A stretch of DNA of 64,000 nucleotides, from positions 124,001 to 188,000 of the forward strand of contig CAYXHM010000006.1 of NCBI GenBank assembly GCA_964464965.1, in the 5' to 3' direction. The position numbers and the translations under genes were made by a program. The first letter of the stretch is position 1, and the number at the start of each line of letters is the position of its first letter. The stretch comes from UBA5543 sp964464965. Its GTDB lineage: Bacteria > Bacteroidota > Bacteroidia > Chitinophagales > Chitinophagaceae. The notes below the pieces were generated by a model. That model saw nothing but the letters and a program-made list of their open reading frames with translations, was not told the origin of the DNA and made no database searches. Of the stretch, positions 35,061 through 45,179 are shown piece after piece.

Positions 35061-37337
35061 ATGGGGCATTTACCAAAGCTTATTGAAGACCTTGCATTAA
35101 TTCTCTTTACTGGGGCTGTCGTCACTTTGATTTTCAAATGGATCAAGCAGCCGTTGGTGTTAGGTTATATTATCGCGGGATTTCTTGTTGGGCCTCATCT
35201 GTCTATCACTCCCACTGTTGCCGATACTGAAAATGTAGAAACACTCGCTGAAATTGGTGTTATCTTTCTCCTGTTCAGCTTGGGGCTCGAATTTAGCTTC
35301 AAAAAACTAATGCGTGTTGGTACTTCTGCATCCATCACCGCATTTGTAGAAATAATATTCATTACAGTTAGTGGTTATGCTGTCGGCAGATGGATGGGAT
35401 GGTCTAATATGGACAGCATTTTTTTAGGCGGTATGCTGGCCAGTTCATCCACAACAATTATTATCCGTGCTTTCGATGAATTGGGTGTAAAAACCAAGCA
35501 GTTCGCAAGAATAGTATTCGGCGTGCTTGTAGTCGAAGATATTGTTGTAATACTCCTGATGGTGTTGTTGTCAACGATGGCCGTGAGCCAGCAATTTGAA
35601 GGCTTTGAATTGCTGAAGACGGTTCTGAAGTTACTTTTCTTTCTGGCCTTGTGGTTTATAACAGGCATTTATCTTTTACCCACGTTCCTGAAAAAAGCAA
35701 GGAACCTGCTTGATGAAGAAACACTTCTTATACTTGTAATCGGGCTTTGTCTTGGCATGGTGATGTTGGCGACGCAGGTAGGTTTTTCTGCTGAACTTGG
35801 AGCATTTGTAATGGGGTCGATTATAGCAGAAACAACTTCTGCCGAAAAAGTGGAGCACCTGATAAAGCCGGTAAAAGACCTTTTTGGTGCCATCTTCTTT
35901 GTTTCGGTCGGGATGCTCATTGATCCCGAAGCTATCATACAGTATAAATGGCCTGTACTGTGGGTAACGCTGCTGACGCTTTTCGGGAAGTTCTTCAGTA
36001 CGACCCTCGGCGCTTTGCTATCAGGACAACCGTTGAAACAATCCGTGCAGGTGGGCATGAGCATGGCGCAAATCGGGGAGTTCGCTTTTATAGTCGCCAC
36101 ACTCGGTTTAAGCCTTGGTGTAATAAGCAACTTTCTTTTCCCCGTAGCCGTAGGAGCCTCGGCTATTACCACATTTACCACGCCGTACATGATTAAAGGC
36201 TCGGAAAAGCTGCATAACTATCTCCTGAAAGTATTGCCTGAAAGCTGGATAGAAAAGCTAAACAGGTATTCGAATAGCACACAGAAGATTCAAGCCGAAA
36301 GCAACATAAGGGTTGCTTTGAAATCTTACGCCACTATCGCAGTGACAAACGGTATCATCATCATTGCGCTGTTTCTTGCGTCATTAAATTTCCTTCTGCC
36401 TTTCCTGAATGAACATATTGACAACAGCACGGTTGCAGGCGTTATTTGCCTGGTATTGTCGTTGGGTGTGGCCTCACCCTTTATCCTTGCATTCATTGTG
36501 AAGAAACCGAATAGTATGGCCTATAAGGAATTATGGCTTGATAGCAAATACAATCGAGGACCACTGCTGGTGATCGAAATTATACGGGTTATAATTGGCA
36601 TTTTGATTATCTGGTTTTGGGTGAGTAACCTGTTTTCAACCAAGATTACGATAATGGTTGCAGTGCCTGCTATCATCTTGTTATATTTCTTTTTTTTCAA
36701 AAAAATAAAACAGTTCTATCAGAGAATAGAGGGGCGATTTCTAGTGAACCTGAACGCACGGGAATCGGCTGTTGCGGGAGAGGGATCGGTTTCTGATGAT
36801 GTGTTCGAGAAAAATGTGGAACTTCAAGCCACCCTTGTTCCTTGGTCTGCCCATATAGCGGATATGATCGTTAGTCAGGAAGCGCCTTATATCGGTAAAT
36901 CCCTTCTGGAACTTTCCTGGCGAGAACAATATGGCGTAAATGTAGCTTATATAAAGCGGGGTGAAAAATTAATACACCCTCCTAACGGAGATGAAAAGCT
37001 TTTTCCGCTTGATCATGTTGGCATTATTTCGACAGATGAACAAATGCAGGCATTCAAGCCTGTATTTGAGGCTTCGGAGCGAGAGGGAAAGGAAGGAATA
37101 ACAATCAATGATATAATCTTGCAAAAAATAGTCGTAGATGAACACACCAGACTTAAAGGGTTAAGTATACGTGAGTCCGGCATCCGTGAACGAACTCTTG
37201 GACTGGTGATCGGCATTGAACGGACGGCTATGCGTATATTGAACCCTGACTCTATGACAATTTTTGAATGGGGTGATATCGTATGGATCGTCGGAGACAG
37301 GAAAAGAATACAAGAACTTATCAGGCAGTCCAAGTAA
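35061..37337 (+). CDS. CPA2-family cation:proton antiporter with two TrkA-C domains
   Basis: A 758-aa membrane protein. The first 390 residues form a Na+/H+ exchanger-type bundle with motifs IAGFLVGPHLS, GVIFLLFSLGLEFS, VVEDIVVI and GAFVMGSIIAETT. Two to four more helices follow at about 425-545. The C-terminus carries two TrkA-C-like modules (about 600-670 and 680-755, GKSLLELSWREQYGVNVAYI; LKGLSIRESGIRERTLGLVI) but no NAD-binding TrkA-N domain. It should exchange K+ or Na+ for protons. It probably forms an operon with the universal stress protein. Confidence 0.88.
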   Translation: MGHLPKLIEDLALILFTGAVVTLIFKWIKQPLVLGYIIAGFLVGPHLSITPTVADTENVETLAEIGVIFLLFSLGLEFSFKKLMRVGTSASITAFVEIIFITVSGYAVGRWMGWSNMDSIFLGGMLASSSTTIIIRAFDELGVKTKQFARIVFGVLVVEDIVVILLMVLLSTMAVSQQFEGFELLKTVLKLLFFLALWFITGIYLLPTFLKKARNLLDEETLLILVIGLCLGMVMLATQVGFSAELGAFVMGSIIAETTSAEKVEHLIKPVKDLFGAIFFVSVGMLIDPEAIIQYKWPVLWVTLLTLFGKFFSTTLGALLSGQPLKQSVQVGMSMAQIGEFAFIVATLGLSLGVISNFLFPVAVGASAITTFTTPYMIKGSEKLHNYLLKVLPESWIEKLNRYSNSTQKIQAESNIRVALKSYATIAVTNGIIIIALFLASLNFLLPFLNEHIDNSTVAGVICLVLSLGVASPFILAFIVKKPNSMAYKELWLDSKYNRGPLLVIEIIRVIIGILIIWFWVSNLFSTKITIMVAVPAIILLYFFFFKKIKQFYQRIEGRFLVNLNARESAVAGEGSVSDDVFEKNVELQATLVPWSAHIADMIVSQEAPYIGKSLLELSWREQYGVNVAYIKRGEKLIHPPNGDEKLFPLDHVGIISTDEQMQAFKPVFEASEREGKEGITINDIILQKIVVDEHTRLKGLSIRESGIRERTLGLVIGIERTAMRILNPDSMTIFEWGDIVWIVGDRKRIQELIRQSK

Positions 37338-37697
37338 CCAAACTGAAATCTTCGTCATCATAAATTTGTGCATTAATGTATAATACGGGGGTGGTAGAAA
37401 TCATAAACACGACCAAGCAAACCTCTTCATGGTTTAAGTATATCATAAAAGCGCATTTAAGTAATGACGTAAATTATCGGTTTCCAGAGGAATTTTCCAG
37501 TTAATGTATCAAATCAACGAATATGTCAGTCGTGAATTGCCCATTGATATGTTAATGTTTTTATTAATTCTTTTCAAAGTTGTAGCCGTAATACATAACG
37601 TTATTAGCAAGTAGTTAAGATTATTTTTTGTTAAAATAACAAGTGGTGATTGTCTGAATAGATTAATACATAGCTTTGCAAAATCTTTTGATAAAGC
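37338..37697 (+). other. Intergenic region with a TAnnTTTG promoter
   Basis: No gene is supported here. Near its end, TAGCTTTG at 37671-37678 is preceded by TTG at 37650-37652 with an 18-base gap, close to the Bacteroidota promoter layout. It lies 20 bases before the small frame at 37698. Confidence 0.4.
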
Positions 37698-38072
37698 ATG
37701 TTCCATCTACGTAGTCTTTTATGGATTTTATCTATGTGTTTTACAGTATTCCTGTGTACACATGATACAACCTATCAAACCCAAGATGTGGCATTGTCTT
37801 TTGCTGATCTGCACACCGATTTAAACTTTGATTTACGAGACAACAGTATATTTTATTCTGAAGGTGGTAATTTCCTAACGGGTAAAAATCTTGTCAATCA
37901 TCGCAGAAGAACGCAAGACCGAAACTGTGGATTTTCCTTAGGTATTCTACACGATAAGATAGATATATCGTCGCCACCCCTTTTATGCGATGTACCAGTC
38001 ATTCTACCCCATGTTAACAATGTCTGTCTGTCGTCCTGTTATAACTTCATATTCAGGCTTTCTCCTTTTTGA
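37698..38072 (+). CDS. Doubtful small exported protein
   Basis: A 124-codon frame starting 20 bases after a promoter-like TAGCTTTG box. The first residues (MFHLRSLLWILSMCFTVFLC) look like a signal peptide, but the rest has no domain and its composition is not clearly coding (HRRRTQDRNC, many scattered Cys). It could be a real lineage-specific protein, a leader of the efflux operon downstream, or chance. It is listed because the promoter and signal peptide coincide. Confidence 0.25.
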   Translation: MFHLRSLLWILSMCFTVFLCTHDTTYQTQDVALSFADLHTDLNFDLRDNSIFYSEGGNFLTGKNLVNHRRRTQDRNCGFSLGILHDKIDISSPPLLCDVPVILPHVNNVCLSSCYNFIFRLSPF

Positions 38073-38105
38073 TACTTTGTTTAATTTGATAATTCCTTGT
38101 TGGTG

Positions 38106-38144
38106 TACTCAATACATCTAGATGTGATCGTCTGCAATTGAGTA
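38106..38144. promoter_or_regulatory. Nested palindromes before the RND efflux operon
   Basis: TACTCAAT (38106-38113) and ATTGAGTA (38137-38144) form an 8-base inverted repeat. Directly inside its left arm is the perfect 12-base palindrome ACATCTAGATGT (38114-38125). The site is about 40 bases before the efflux adaptor gene, where an operator for an efflux repressor would be expected. No regulator gene lies next to it. Confidence 0.45.
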
Positions 38145-38182
38145 TTTAGCCGCATTTTATTTCCAATATTAAAATAGAAAGT

Positions 38183-39289
38183 ATGTCAAAAACTTATTTA
38201 ATGGCCTTGCCATTGCTTTGCCTCTACTCGTGCACCACTGGCAATGCATCCGATAACTCGAATATGGTCGGTAATATCAAAGATTACCCTGTTGTTGCGG
38301 TATTAGAAAAGGATACCTCATTACATTTGCAATACGTAGCAAATATACAAGCACGAAAAAATGTAGAAATACATTCACGGGTCTCCGGAATTCTTGAAGA
38401 GATACATGTTGATGAAGGTGAAACCGTTCGTAAAGGACAACTGTTATTTACTATTGATGATGACGAACTTCAAATTGAACTATCAAAGAAAAGTGCTGCA
38501 TTGAATATTGCTAAAGCTGATGCACGCGTGGCGGAAGTAGAAGTAGAAAGGGTGAAAGCACTGGTGGATAAAAATATCGTATCCTCCACAGAACTTGATC
38601 TTGCAGAAGCAAAGCTGAATGCATTGAAAGCGAAGACAGAAGAAGTACGTGCTGAGAAAGCTGCTGTAGAAAAACGACTGTCATATACCAGGATACGGTC
38701 ACCATTTGAAGGTGTAATAGACAGGTTGCCGTTAAAGACAGGAAGTTTGTTGTCTGATGGCTCGTTATTGACTACCATTTCTGATATTCATACAATATTA
38801 GCTTATTTCAATTTATCTGAAAATGAATACCTGCAGTTGATACGCGCCAGCGCGGATGATAGTATGGCAAGTAATAAGGTTACCCTCATATTGTCAGATG
38901 GTACAGAGTATCCCCATAAGGGGTTGATAGATGCATCGGAAAGCGAGATAAACGAGGGGACAGGTTCTATAGCGTTCAGAGCAGATTTCCCAAACCCGGA
39001 CAAAGTCTTGAGGCACGGTGCATCAGCAACAGTTATAATCAGCAAACCGCCCGTTGCTATGTTGATGGTGCCACAAAAAGCAGTATTGGAGATACAGGAC
39101 AAGAATTATGTTTACGTTGTAGGTGATGACAATATTGTACGCATGAAAAACTTTGAACCTGCACAACGTATAAATGGATATTATGTAGTGCGCAATGGGC
39201 TATCTTCAGGAGACAAAATTGTGTATGAAGGCATCCAATCCCTACGAGATGGAGAGAAGATAAAGCCTATGTTTATTAAGGCTATGTAG
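38183..39289 (+). CDS. RND efflux periplasmic adaptor lipoprotein
   Basis: A 368-aa membrane-fusion protein with a lipoprotein signal (MALPLLCLYSC). It has the lipoyl halves around VEIHSRVSGILEEIHVDEGETVRKGQLLFTIDD and SYTRIRSPFEGVIDRLPLKTG, a central coiled-coil hairpin (about 95-155, Ala/Glu/Lys rich), a beta-barrel, and the membrane-proximal end LSSGDKIVYEGIQSLRDG. It should bridge the RND pump to the outer-membrane channel. It is the first gene of a three-gene operon, 92 bases before the pump. Confidence 0.92.
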   Translation: MSKTYLMALPLLCLYSCTTGNASDNSNMVGNIKDYPVVAVLEKDTSLHLQYVANIQARKNVEIHSRVSGILEEIHVDEGETVRKGQLLFTIDDDELQIELSKKSAALNIAKADARVAEVEVERVKALVDKNIVSSTELDLAEAKLNALKAKTEEVRAEKAAVEKRLSYTRIRSPFEGVIDRLPLKTGSLLSDGSLLTTISDIHTILAYFNLSENEYLQLIRASADDSMASNKVTLILSDGTEYPHKGLIDASESEINEGTGSIAFRADFPNPDKVLRHGASATVIISKPPVAMLMVPQKAVLEIQDKNYVYVVGDDNIVRMKNFEPAQRINGYYVVRNGLSSGDKIVYEGIQSLRDGEKIKPMFIKAM

Positions 39290-39381
39290 CACGTCGTTTT
39301 ACAGAGATTCACAACATTTTAGGTAGGCAATAGCCGCTTTTAGCTGGCTATTGTGCTGCGTTACGTTATTTAATATCAATA

Positions 39382-42300
39382 ATGGTTGAAACATTCATCA
39401 GGCGGCCTATCCTGTCGCTCGTTATTTCGCTTATTATCACATTAGTTGGTGTTCTTGCTTTAGTACAATTGCCCGTAACACAATTTCCTGATATTGTACC
39501 GCCATCGGTAATGGTTACGGCAAAATATACCGGCGCTAATGCTGATGTGTCCGCCAAAGCAGTTGCTATGCCAATTGAACGCGCCATTAATGGCGTGCCG
39601 GGTATGACTTATATGTCAACCGTTACTGGAAATGACGGTATCACAATGATACAGGTGTTTTTCCAGGTAGGCACTGATCCTGACCAGGCTGCCGTAAACG
39701 TACAGAACCGTGTAACAACGGTATTGGATGAGTTGCCTGAAGAAGTAATAAAAGCAGGTGTTACGACAGAAAAAGAAGTGAACAGCATGCTCATGTACCT
39801 CAACATCGTGAGTTCTGATACAGCAATGGACGAACAGTTCATTTTCAACTTTACTGATATTAATATACTTCAGGAACTAAAGCGTATTGATGGAGTGGGA
39901 CGGGCCGAAATCATGGGTCAGAAAGAATATGCAATGCGTGTCTGGCTCAAACCCGATCGCATGCTTGCATACAGTATTTCTGCTGATGAAGTTGTAGAGG
40001 CATTAAGAGCACAGAACGTAGAAGCAGCCCCCGGAAAAACCGGCGAGAGTTCAGGGAGAAATCCTCAGAGCGTGCAATATGTATTGCGTTACACAGGCAA
40101 ATTCCATGACCCGGCACAGTACGAAAACATTCCTGTCAGGTCAGAAAAAGACGGTGCTATACTTCGATTAAAAGATATAGCTGATGTCGAATTTGGCTCG
40201 ATGAGTTATGGCATGATTTCCAAAACAGATGGTCGGCCATCGGCTTCGATAATGATAAAACAGCGACCTGGTTCCAATGCTCGGGATGTTATTAATAATA
40301 TTAAGGAAAGAATGGATGAATTGAAAGGCTCATCCTTCCCTCCCGGTATGGAATATAACCTGGCGTATGATGTATCACGTTTTCTAGATGCTTCAATAAG
40401 TGAAGTGATGCGCACACTCGTTGAGGCTTTTTTGCTGGTAGCGCTGGTCGTATTCATATTTTTGCAGGATATCCGCTCTACGATTATTCCTGCGTTAGCA
40501 GTGCCCGTTGCATTGATAGGTACCCTGGCTTTTATGATGATGATGGGGTTTTCAATCAATTTATTAACGCTGTTTGCTTTGGTTCTTGCAATTGGTATTG
40601 TGGTAGATAATGCGATTGTTGTGGTAGAAGCTGTCCATTTAAAAATGACAGAAAAGCATTTTTCGGCAATGGATGCCACTATCGAGGCTATGAAAGAAAT
40701 AACGGGAGCTATTATCGCAATAACATTGGTGATGTCAGCAGTGTTTATACCTGTAGCGTTTCTAAGTGGCCCTGTCGGGGTGTTTTACAGGCAGTTTTCA
40801 CTTACTCTTGCCATTTCAATTTTCATTTCAGGAATTAATGCGCTTACACTTACTCCGGCACTATGCGCGCTAATGTTAAAGCATAACGACCCCGCTAAAC
40901 GGAAGAGCTATTTACAACGGTTTTTCAACGGATTTAATAAGCGTTTTGATGCTACGAATAAGAAGTATAAAAGCCTGCTGGGCAGAATTGTCAGCCGGAG
41001 ACTCATAACTGTAGGTATGCTTTTGCTGTTTTTCCTGTTCACATGGGGCTCCGGTGCCATTTTGCCCGGGGGCTTTATTCCTACTGAAGACCAGGGGATG
41101 ATTTATGTGAACGTAACTACACCGCCCGGTGCCACTATGGAGCGTACGGATAAGGTTTTGGATGAAGTAGCAAGAATTTCCAAAAAGGTAGATGCTGTTG
41201 AAAATGTTACAACCCTTGCAGGATACAGTTTAGTAAATGAAATTGCAGGGGCATCTTATGGCATGGCAATGATTAACCTGAAACCATGGGAAGAGCGGAG
41301 CAAGTCTGTAAATGATGTGATTAAGGAAATAGAAAAACAGGTTGGAAGTATTAATGATGCTAAAATAGAGGTGTTTGCACCGCCGACAGTACCGGGTTTT
41401 GGTAATACCGGAGGGTTTGAATTGCGCTTATTAGATAAGACTGGCAAGGGTGATATACAAACGACAGCCGAAGTTACTAAACAATTCATAGCTAAGCTTA
41501 ACAATACAAAAGAAATCAGTAATGCCTTTACCAGTTTTGATGCCTCTTTCCCGCAATACATGATACATATTGACCAGGATATGGCGGCAAAAAAAGGTGT
41601 AACGGCAGATAACGCTATGAACACACTTCAAACGATGCTCGGAAGCTATTATGCTACCAATTTTATACGATTCAACCAGATGTATAAAGTTATGGTACAG
41701 GCCGGTCCGGAACACCGTACTTCACCAACCGATCTTTTAAAGCTTTATGTAAAGAACGACCAGGGTGAAATGGTGCCTTTTTCTACATTTATAAAGATTG
41801 AGCGCATATTTGGCGCTGAGCAGCTTACAAGGTATAACATGTACCTGTCGGCCATGATAAATGGGAATGCAGCCGAAGGATACAGCAGTGGCGATGCTAT
41901 CTCAGCAGTTGAAAAAGTAGCGAAGGAGCATCTGCCGCGTGGTTATAGTTATGAATGGAGCGGAATGACGAGGGAGGAAATACTTTCAGGTAATCAAACT
42001 ACGGTAATATTCCTGATATGTCTAATCTTCGTTTACCTGCTACTGGCGGCGCAGTACGAAAGCTTCCTATTGCCGCTGCCGGTTATTCTCAGTTTACCGG
42101 CAGGCATCTTCGGCGCATTTATTTCCTTAAAACTGGCAGGGTTGGAGAACAATATTTACGCCCAGGTAGCATTGGTAATGCTCATTGGATTGTTAGGTAA
42201 AAATGCCATACTGATTGTCGAATTTGCCATACAGCGCCGTAAACAGGGTTATAGCATAATTAATGCTGCCATAGAAGGTGCTACACAACGATTACGGCCC

Positions 42301-42522
42301 ATATTAATGACCTCATTTGCTTTTATAGCCGGGTTGATACCTTTATGTATCGCATCAGGTGCGGGTGCTATGGGTAATAGGTCCATAGGTACTGCAGCTG
42401 CTGGAGGTATGCTGATTGGTACACTGTTCGGTGTAATCATTATACCGGGTTTATATGTACTCTTTGCCTCTATTGACGAGAAAAGGCACGCAAGTAAAAA
42501 CATCGCTAACAAATTAGTTTAG
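39382..42522 (+). CDS. RND multidrug efflux pump, inner-membrane transporter
   Basis: A 1046-aa AcrB/MexB-type transporter (hydrophobic/amphiphilic efflux-1 family). It begins MVETFIRRPILSLVISLIIT, has 12 predicted helices and two large periplasmic loops, and carries the proton-relay motif in TM4 (LVLAIGIVVDNAIVVVEAV, with Asp pair region) as well as GMTREEILSGNQ near the second half. It uses the proton gradient to expel drugs, dyes or metabolites with the adaptor before it and the TolC-like channel after it. Confidence 0.94.
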   Translation: MVETFIRRPILSLVISLIITLVGVLALVQLPVTQFPDIVPPSVMVTAKYTGANADVSAKAVAMPIERAINGVPGMTYMSTVTGNDGITMIQVFFQVGTDPDQAAVNVQNRVTTVLDELPEEVIKAGVTTEKEVNSMLMYLNIVSSDTAMDEQFIFNFTDINILQELKRIDGVGRAEIMGQKEYAMRVWLKPDRMLAYSISADEVVEALRAQNVEAAPGKTGESSGRNPQSVQYVLRYTGKFHDPAQYENIPVRSEKDGAILRLKDIADVEFGSMSYGMISKTDGRPSASIMIKQRPGSNARDVINNIKERMDELKGSSFPPGMEYNLAYDVSRFLDASISEVMRTLVEAFLLVALVVFIFLQDIRSTIIPALAVPVALIGTLAFMMMMGFSINLLTLFALVLAIGIVVDNAIVVVEAVHLKMTEKHFSAMDATIEAMKEITGAIIAITLVMSAVFIPVAFLSGPVGVFYRQFSLTLAISIFISGINALTLTPALCALMLKHNDPAKRKSYLQRFFNGFNKRFDATNKKYKSLLGRIVSRRLITVGMLLLFFLFTWGSGAILPGGFIPTEDQGMIYVNVTTPPGATMERTDKVLDEVARISKKVDAVENVTTLAGYSLVNEIAGASYGMAMINLKPWEERSKSVNDVIKEIEKQVGSINDAKIEVFAPPTVPGFGNTGGFELRLLDKTGKGDIQTTAEVTKQFIAKLNNTKEISNAFTSFDASFPQYMIHIDQDMAAKKGVTADNAMNTLQTMLGSYYATNFIRFNQMYKVMVQAGPEHRTSPTDLLKLYVKNDQGEMVPFSTFIKIERIFGAEQLTRYNMYLSAMINGNAAEGYSSGDAISAVEKVAKEHLPRGYSYEWSGMTREEILSGNQTTVIFLICLIFVYLLLAAQYESFLLPLPVILSLPAGIFGAFISLKLAGLENNIYAQVALVMLIGLLGKNAILIVEFAIQRRKQGYSIINAAIEGATQRLRPILMTSFAFIAGLIPLCIASGAGAMGNRSIGTAAAGGMLIGTLFGVIIIPGLYVLFASIDEKRHASKNIANKLV

Positions 42523-42554
42523 ATATACTATTTATTCTTTAGACAATATTGATA

Positions 42555-44006
42555 ATGGAAGTTCATAAGCAGAAATTAATATTCGGTATACTGTTTGCAG
42601 CCACTGTAGCGGTGTCTTGCAACGTTCCAAAGCAGTCAGTATTCAAGAATCCGCAAGACATACCAGCACAATTTGCTGGTACTACTGATGTCTCACTTGA
42701 ATCAACACCATTAAAAACAGAAGACTTTTTTAGGGATTTGAAACTTCGAATTTTAATGGCAGATGTTTTAAAAAACAATCCGGATATGAACATCGCGCTC
42801 CAGAGAGTACAAGTTTCTGCTGCATGGTTCAGGCAAAGTAAGGGAGCACTTTTGCCATCCTTACAGGGCATTGCTGCAGCCAGTGGCACTAAGTACGGCA
42901 AGCATACCATGGAAGGGGTCGGGAATTTTGATACTAACCTGTCACCAAACATAGACAATGACCAGAAAATAGGTACAGATCCCACACCAGATTTCCTGTT
43001 AGGTTTAACCAGCTCTTGGGAAATAGATATCTGGGGAAAGTTGAGAAAGTTGAAAAAGGCTGCAAAATTGCGTTATATGGCATCGCAGGAAGCTGCTAAC
43101 TGGATAAAAAGCTTATTAGTTACCCAAACAGCAACTCTATATTACGAGCTTGTTGCGTTGGACAAAGAAGCTATTATAATAAAGCAAAATATAGATCTAC
43201 AAAAGCGTGCATTGGAAATTGTGGAAGCACACAAAGCCAGCGGTAGGGCTACGGAACTTGCTGTGCAGCAGTTTAAGGCACAATTACTGAATACACAAAT
43301 TGCTGAATATGCTATTAAACAACGTCTTGTAGAAATTGAAAACAACCTCAACCAGCTTGCCGGAAGATATGAGGGACCTATTGCCCGAAGTGCCTCTATC
43401 GCATTGAATGAGCATTTTGCGGAAAAAGTAAAAGTCGGCATACCAGCAGCTATGTTGCTGCAAAGACCAGATGTACGGGAAGCGAATGCAGAGTTGGAAG
43501 CGACTAAAGCCAATGTAGATGCTGCGAGGGCAGCCTTCTTTCCCACAGTTAATATCTCCGCGTACACAGCGTTTAATTCCTTTAAAGGCAACTTGCTATT
43601 TTCAGGCACCTCAATCGGTTATCAGCTATTGGGTGGACTAACGGCTCCGATCTTCCAACATCACCAGTTGAAATCGCTCTTCAACATTGCTAATGCAAAC
43701 CAGCTACAGGCTTACTATAATTATGAGAAGACTGCGCTGAATGCTTATCGTGAAGTGGTTAATAGTCTAAATGAATTACAAAATATCGATAAAATGTTAT
43801 TAATAAAGAAGGATGAAGTAGCCGCGTTAGAAACAGGTGTAGATATTTCACACGAATTATATGTTGCTGGTTATGCTTCCTACCTTGAGATTGTAACAGC
43901 ACAGAAGAATAAGCTAGATGCAGAGCTTGACCAGGTGAAACTGCAACGAAACAACATCTTTGCTGTTCTTGATTTATTTAAATCAATCGGGGGTGGATGG
44001 AACTAA
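42555..44006 (+). CDS. TolC-like outer-membrane efflux lipoprotein
   Basis: The ATG at 42555 gives 483 aa and a lipoprotein signal ending AATVAVSC; a TTG two codons upstream is less likely. The body has the two repeated helical hairpins of the NodT/OprM family, including the hallmark LLQRPDVREANAELEATKAN and AARAAFFPTVNISA, and WEIDIWGKLRKLKKAA. It should form the outer-membrane exit duct for the RND pump. It follows the pump by 32 bases. Confidence 0.93.
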   Translation: MEVHKQKLIFGILFAATVAVSCNVPKQSVFKNPQDIPAQFAGTTDVSLESTPLKTEDFFRDLKLRILMADVLKNNPDMNIALQRVQVSAAWFRQSKGALLPSLQGIAAASGTKYGKHTMEGVGNFDTNLSPNIDNDQKIGTDPTPDFLLGLTSSWEIDIWGKLRKLKKAAKLRYMASQEAANWIKSLLVTQTATLYYELVALDKEAIIIKQNIDLQKRALEIVEAHKASGRATELAVQQFKAQLLNTQIAEYAIKQRLVEIENNLNQLAGRYEGPIARSASIALNEHFAEKVKVGIPAAMLLQRPDVREANAELEATKANVDAARAAFFPTVNISAYTAFNSFKGNLLFSGTSIGYQLLGGLTAPIFQHHQLKSLFNIANANQLQAYYNYEKTALNAYREVVNSLNELQNIDKMLLIKKDEVAALETGVDISHELYVAGYASYLEIVTAQKNKLDAELDQVKLQRNNIFAVLDLFKSIGGGWN

Positions 44007-44046
44007 ATAAAAGGGTTCACGAAACTTAATAGAAGTCTTTTATAAA

Positions 44047-44244
44047 TCAATTTCCTGTTGATCTGGGACATAGATTTTTCTTAAAACCGAACTGTATTAT
44101 TCGCGTTATAAAGTCTAAAATTCCTTTTACCTTGAAAAATATTGTATAGATAAACCGATCCACTGGTTCAATATACTTCTGACTTTTCCATATTATGTCG
44201 ACGACATTGCCTTCGGCCCACGCTTTCCATTCCAATCTTTTCAT
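44047..44244 (-). CDS. Doubtful 65-codon frame after the efflux operon
   Basis: A basic frame starting MKRLEWKAWAEGNVVDIIW in the roughly 290-base gap that separates the efflux operon from the next gene. It has no recognised domain and no promoter was found for it. The minus strand matches that of the neighbouring membrane gene. It may be a small real gene or chance; nothing else is visible in this gap. Confidence 0.2.
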   Translation of the reverse strand: MKRLEWKAWAEGNVVDIIWKSQKYIEPVDRFIYTIFFKVKGILDFITRIIQFGFKKNLCPRSTGN

Positions 44245-44297
44245 AACTGAATAGGATTTTCATTTCAATCGTTAATGGTTTATCCACCTTAGCATAA

Positions 44298-45179
44298 TCA
44301 CTCTTTCTCCTTATAGCTAACTATGATTTCATTTACAACAAGGTAGGTTGCACCAAAAATTGTTGAGAGGTCTAAAACACTAAATTTCAACTTGAAAAAA
44401 AATGACAAACAAAAAGTAAATGCAAGCGAGAGAATTGAATTTATTGGAAATCTCTTGAAATTTGGTTTAAAGTATAATAAATATATCGCCTTATTTTTTT
44501 TCCACATCAGCCAATAAACAATTATCAGAATGTAAAAGAAAATGGGAACACTAATAATTATTATCGGTGTTCTATCAATCAATAGAAATAGCAATACACT
44601 GATTGCCAAAACTACTACTGTGGTTCTCCTGATTTTTTTAATCAGCTTTGTCCAACCAGGGGATCTGTAGTTGCTCCTTTTCTCCTCAATTATACTATTC
44701 CTTATTTTATCAAGGGCTTTCCTATACTCAACTGTATATGTCTTTTTATTAAGCAGGAAATTGGATTCGAACTTTTCCATCTCCTCTGGAAACTTGCTGA
44801 TGTTAGAAACATCAAAAGGAACAGTGTACTCCCCGTCCATATCCATACCAAGTTTTTTAAACGCAACCTGTTGATGTAACCACATGCATACATCATGCAA
44901 TCTCGTTTGGTATCCACTGAGTTTAATATCATCATCTTCTAAAACAAAATCTCCATCAGGGGTAAGCTCAAAGTCACCTTCCGAATCCTCGTCAATTCCA
45001 TCTAATACATAGGTAATGTCCTTATAAAGTGTTTCAACAAAACCTGGATATGCCTTACCTAGTGGCTCTAACTTATTTTCGATATATGCATCAAGCCCAA
45101 TCCTTTCGGTGTTACGTATCTCTTCAATGATCTTAAGGTTGTCTCCACGGACAAGCACTTGTCGTTCCGGTTTATCCAT
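44298..45179 (-). CDS. Membrane protein of unknown function beside the mobile element
   Basis: The ATG at 45179 gives 293 aa; a TTG two codons earlier is possible. The first 175 residues are soluble and acidic (DGIDEDSEGDFELTPDGDFV). Four hydrophobic segments follow at about 190-210, 213-232, 250-270 and 272-290. No motif is recognised. It is the last gene before the mobile element and points away from it, so it may be chromosomal or the element's outermost gene. Soluble domain plus C-terminal helices resembles defence effectors in layout only. Confidence 0.6.
   Translation of the reverse strand: MDKPERQVLVRGDNLKIIEEIRNTERIGLDAYIENKLEPLGKAYPGFVETLYKDITYVLDGIDEDSEGDFELTPDGDFVLEDDDIKLSGYQTRLHDVCMWLHQQVAFKKLGMDMDGEYTVPFDVSNISKFPEEMEKFESNFLLNKKTYTVEYRKALDKIRNSIIEEKRSNYRSPGWTKLIKKIRRTTVVVLAISVLLFLLIDRTPIIIISVPIFFYILIIVYWLMWKKNKAIYLLYFKPNFKRFPINSILSLAFTFCLSFFFKLKFSVLDLSTIFGATYLVVNEIIVSYKEKE

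Noticed and set aside
37509..37706. 65-codon minus-strand frame before the RND operon
   Set aside because: No domain or start signal, and it overlaps a better promoter on the plus strand.
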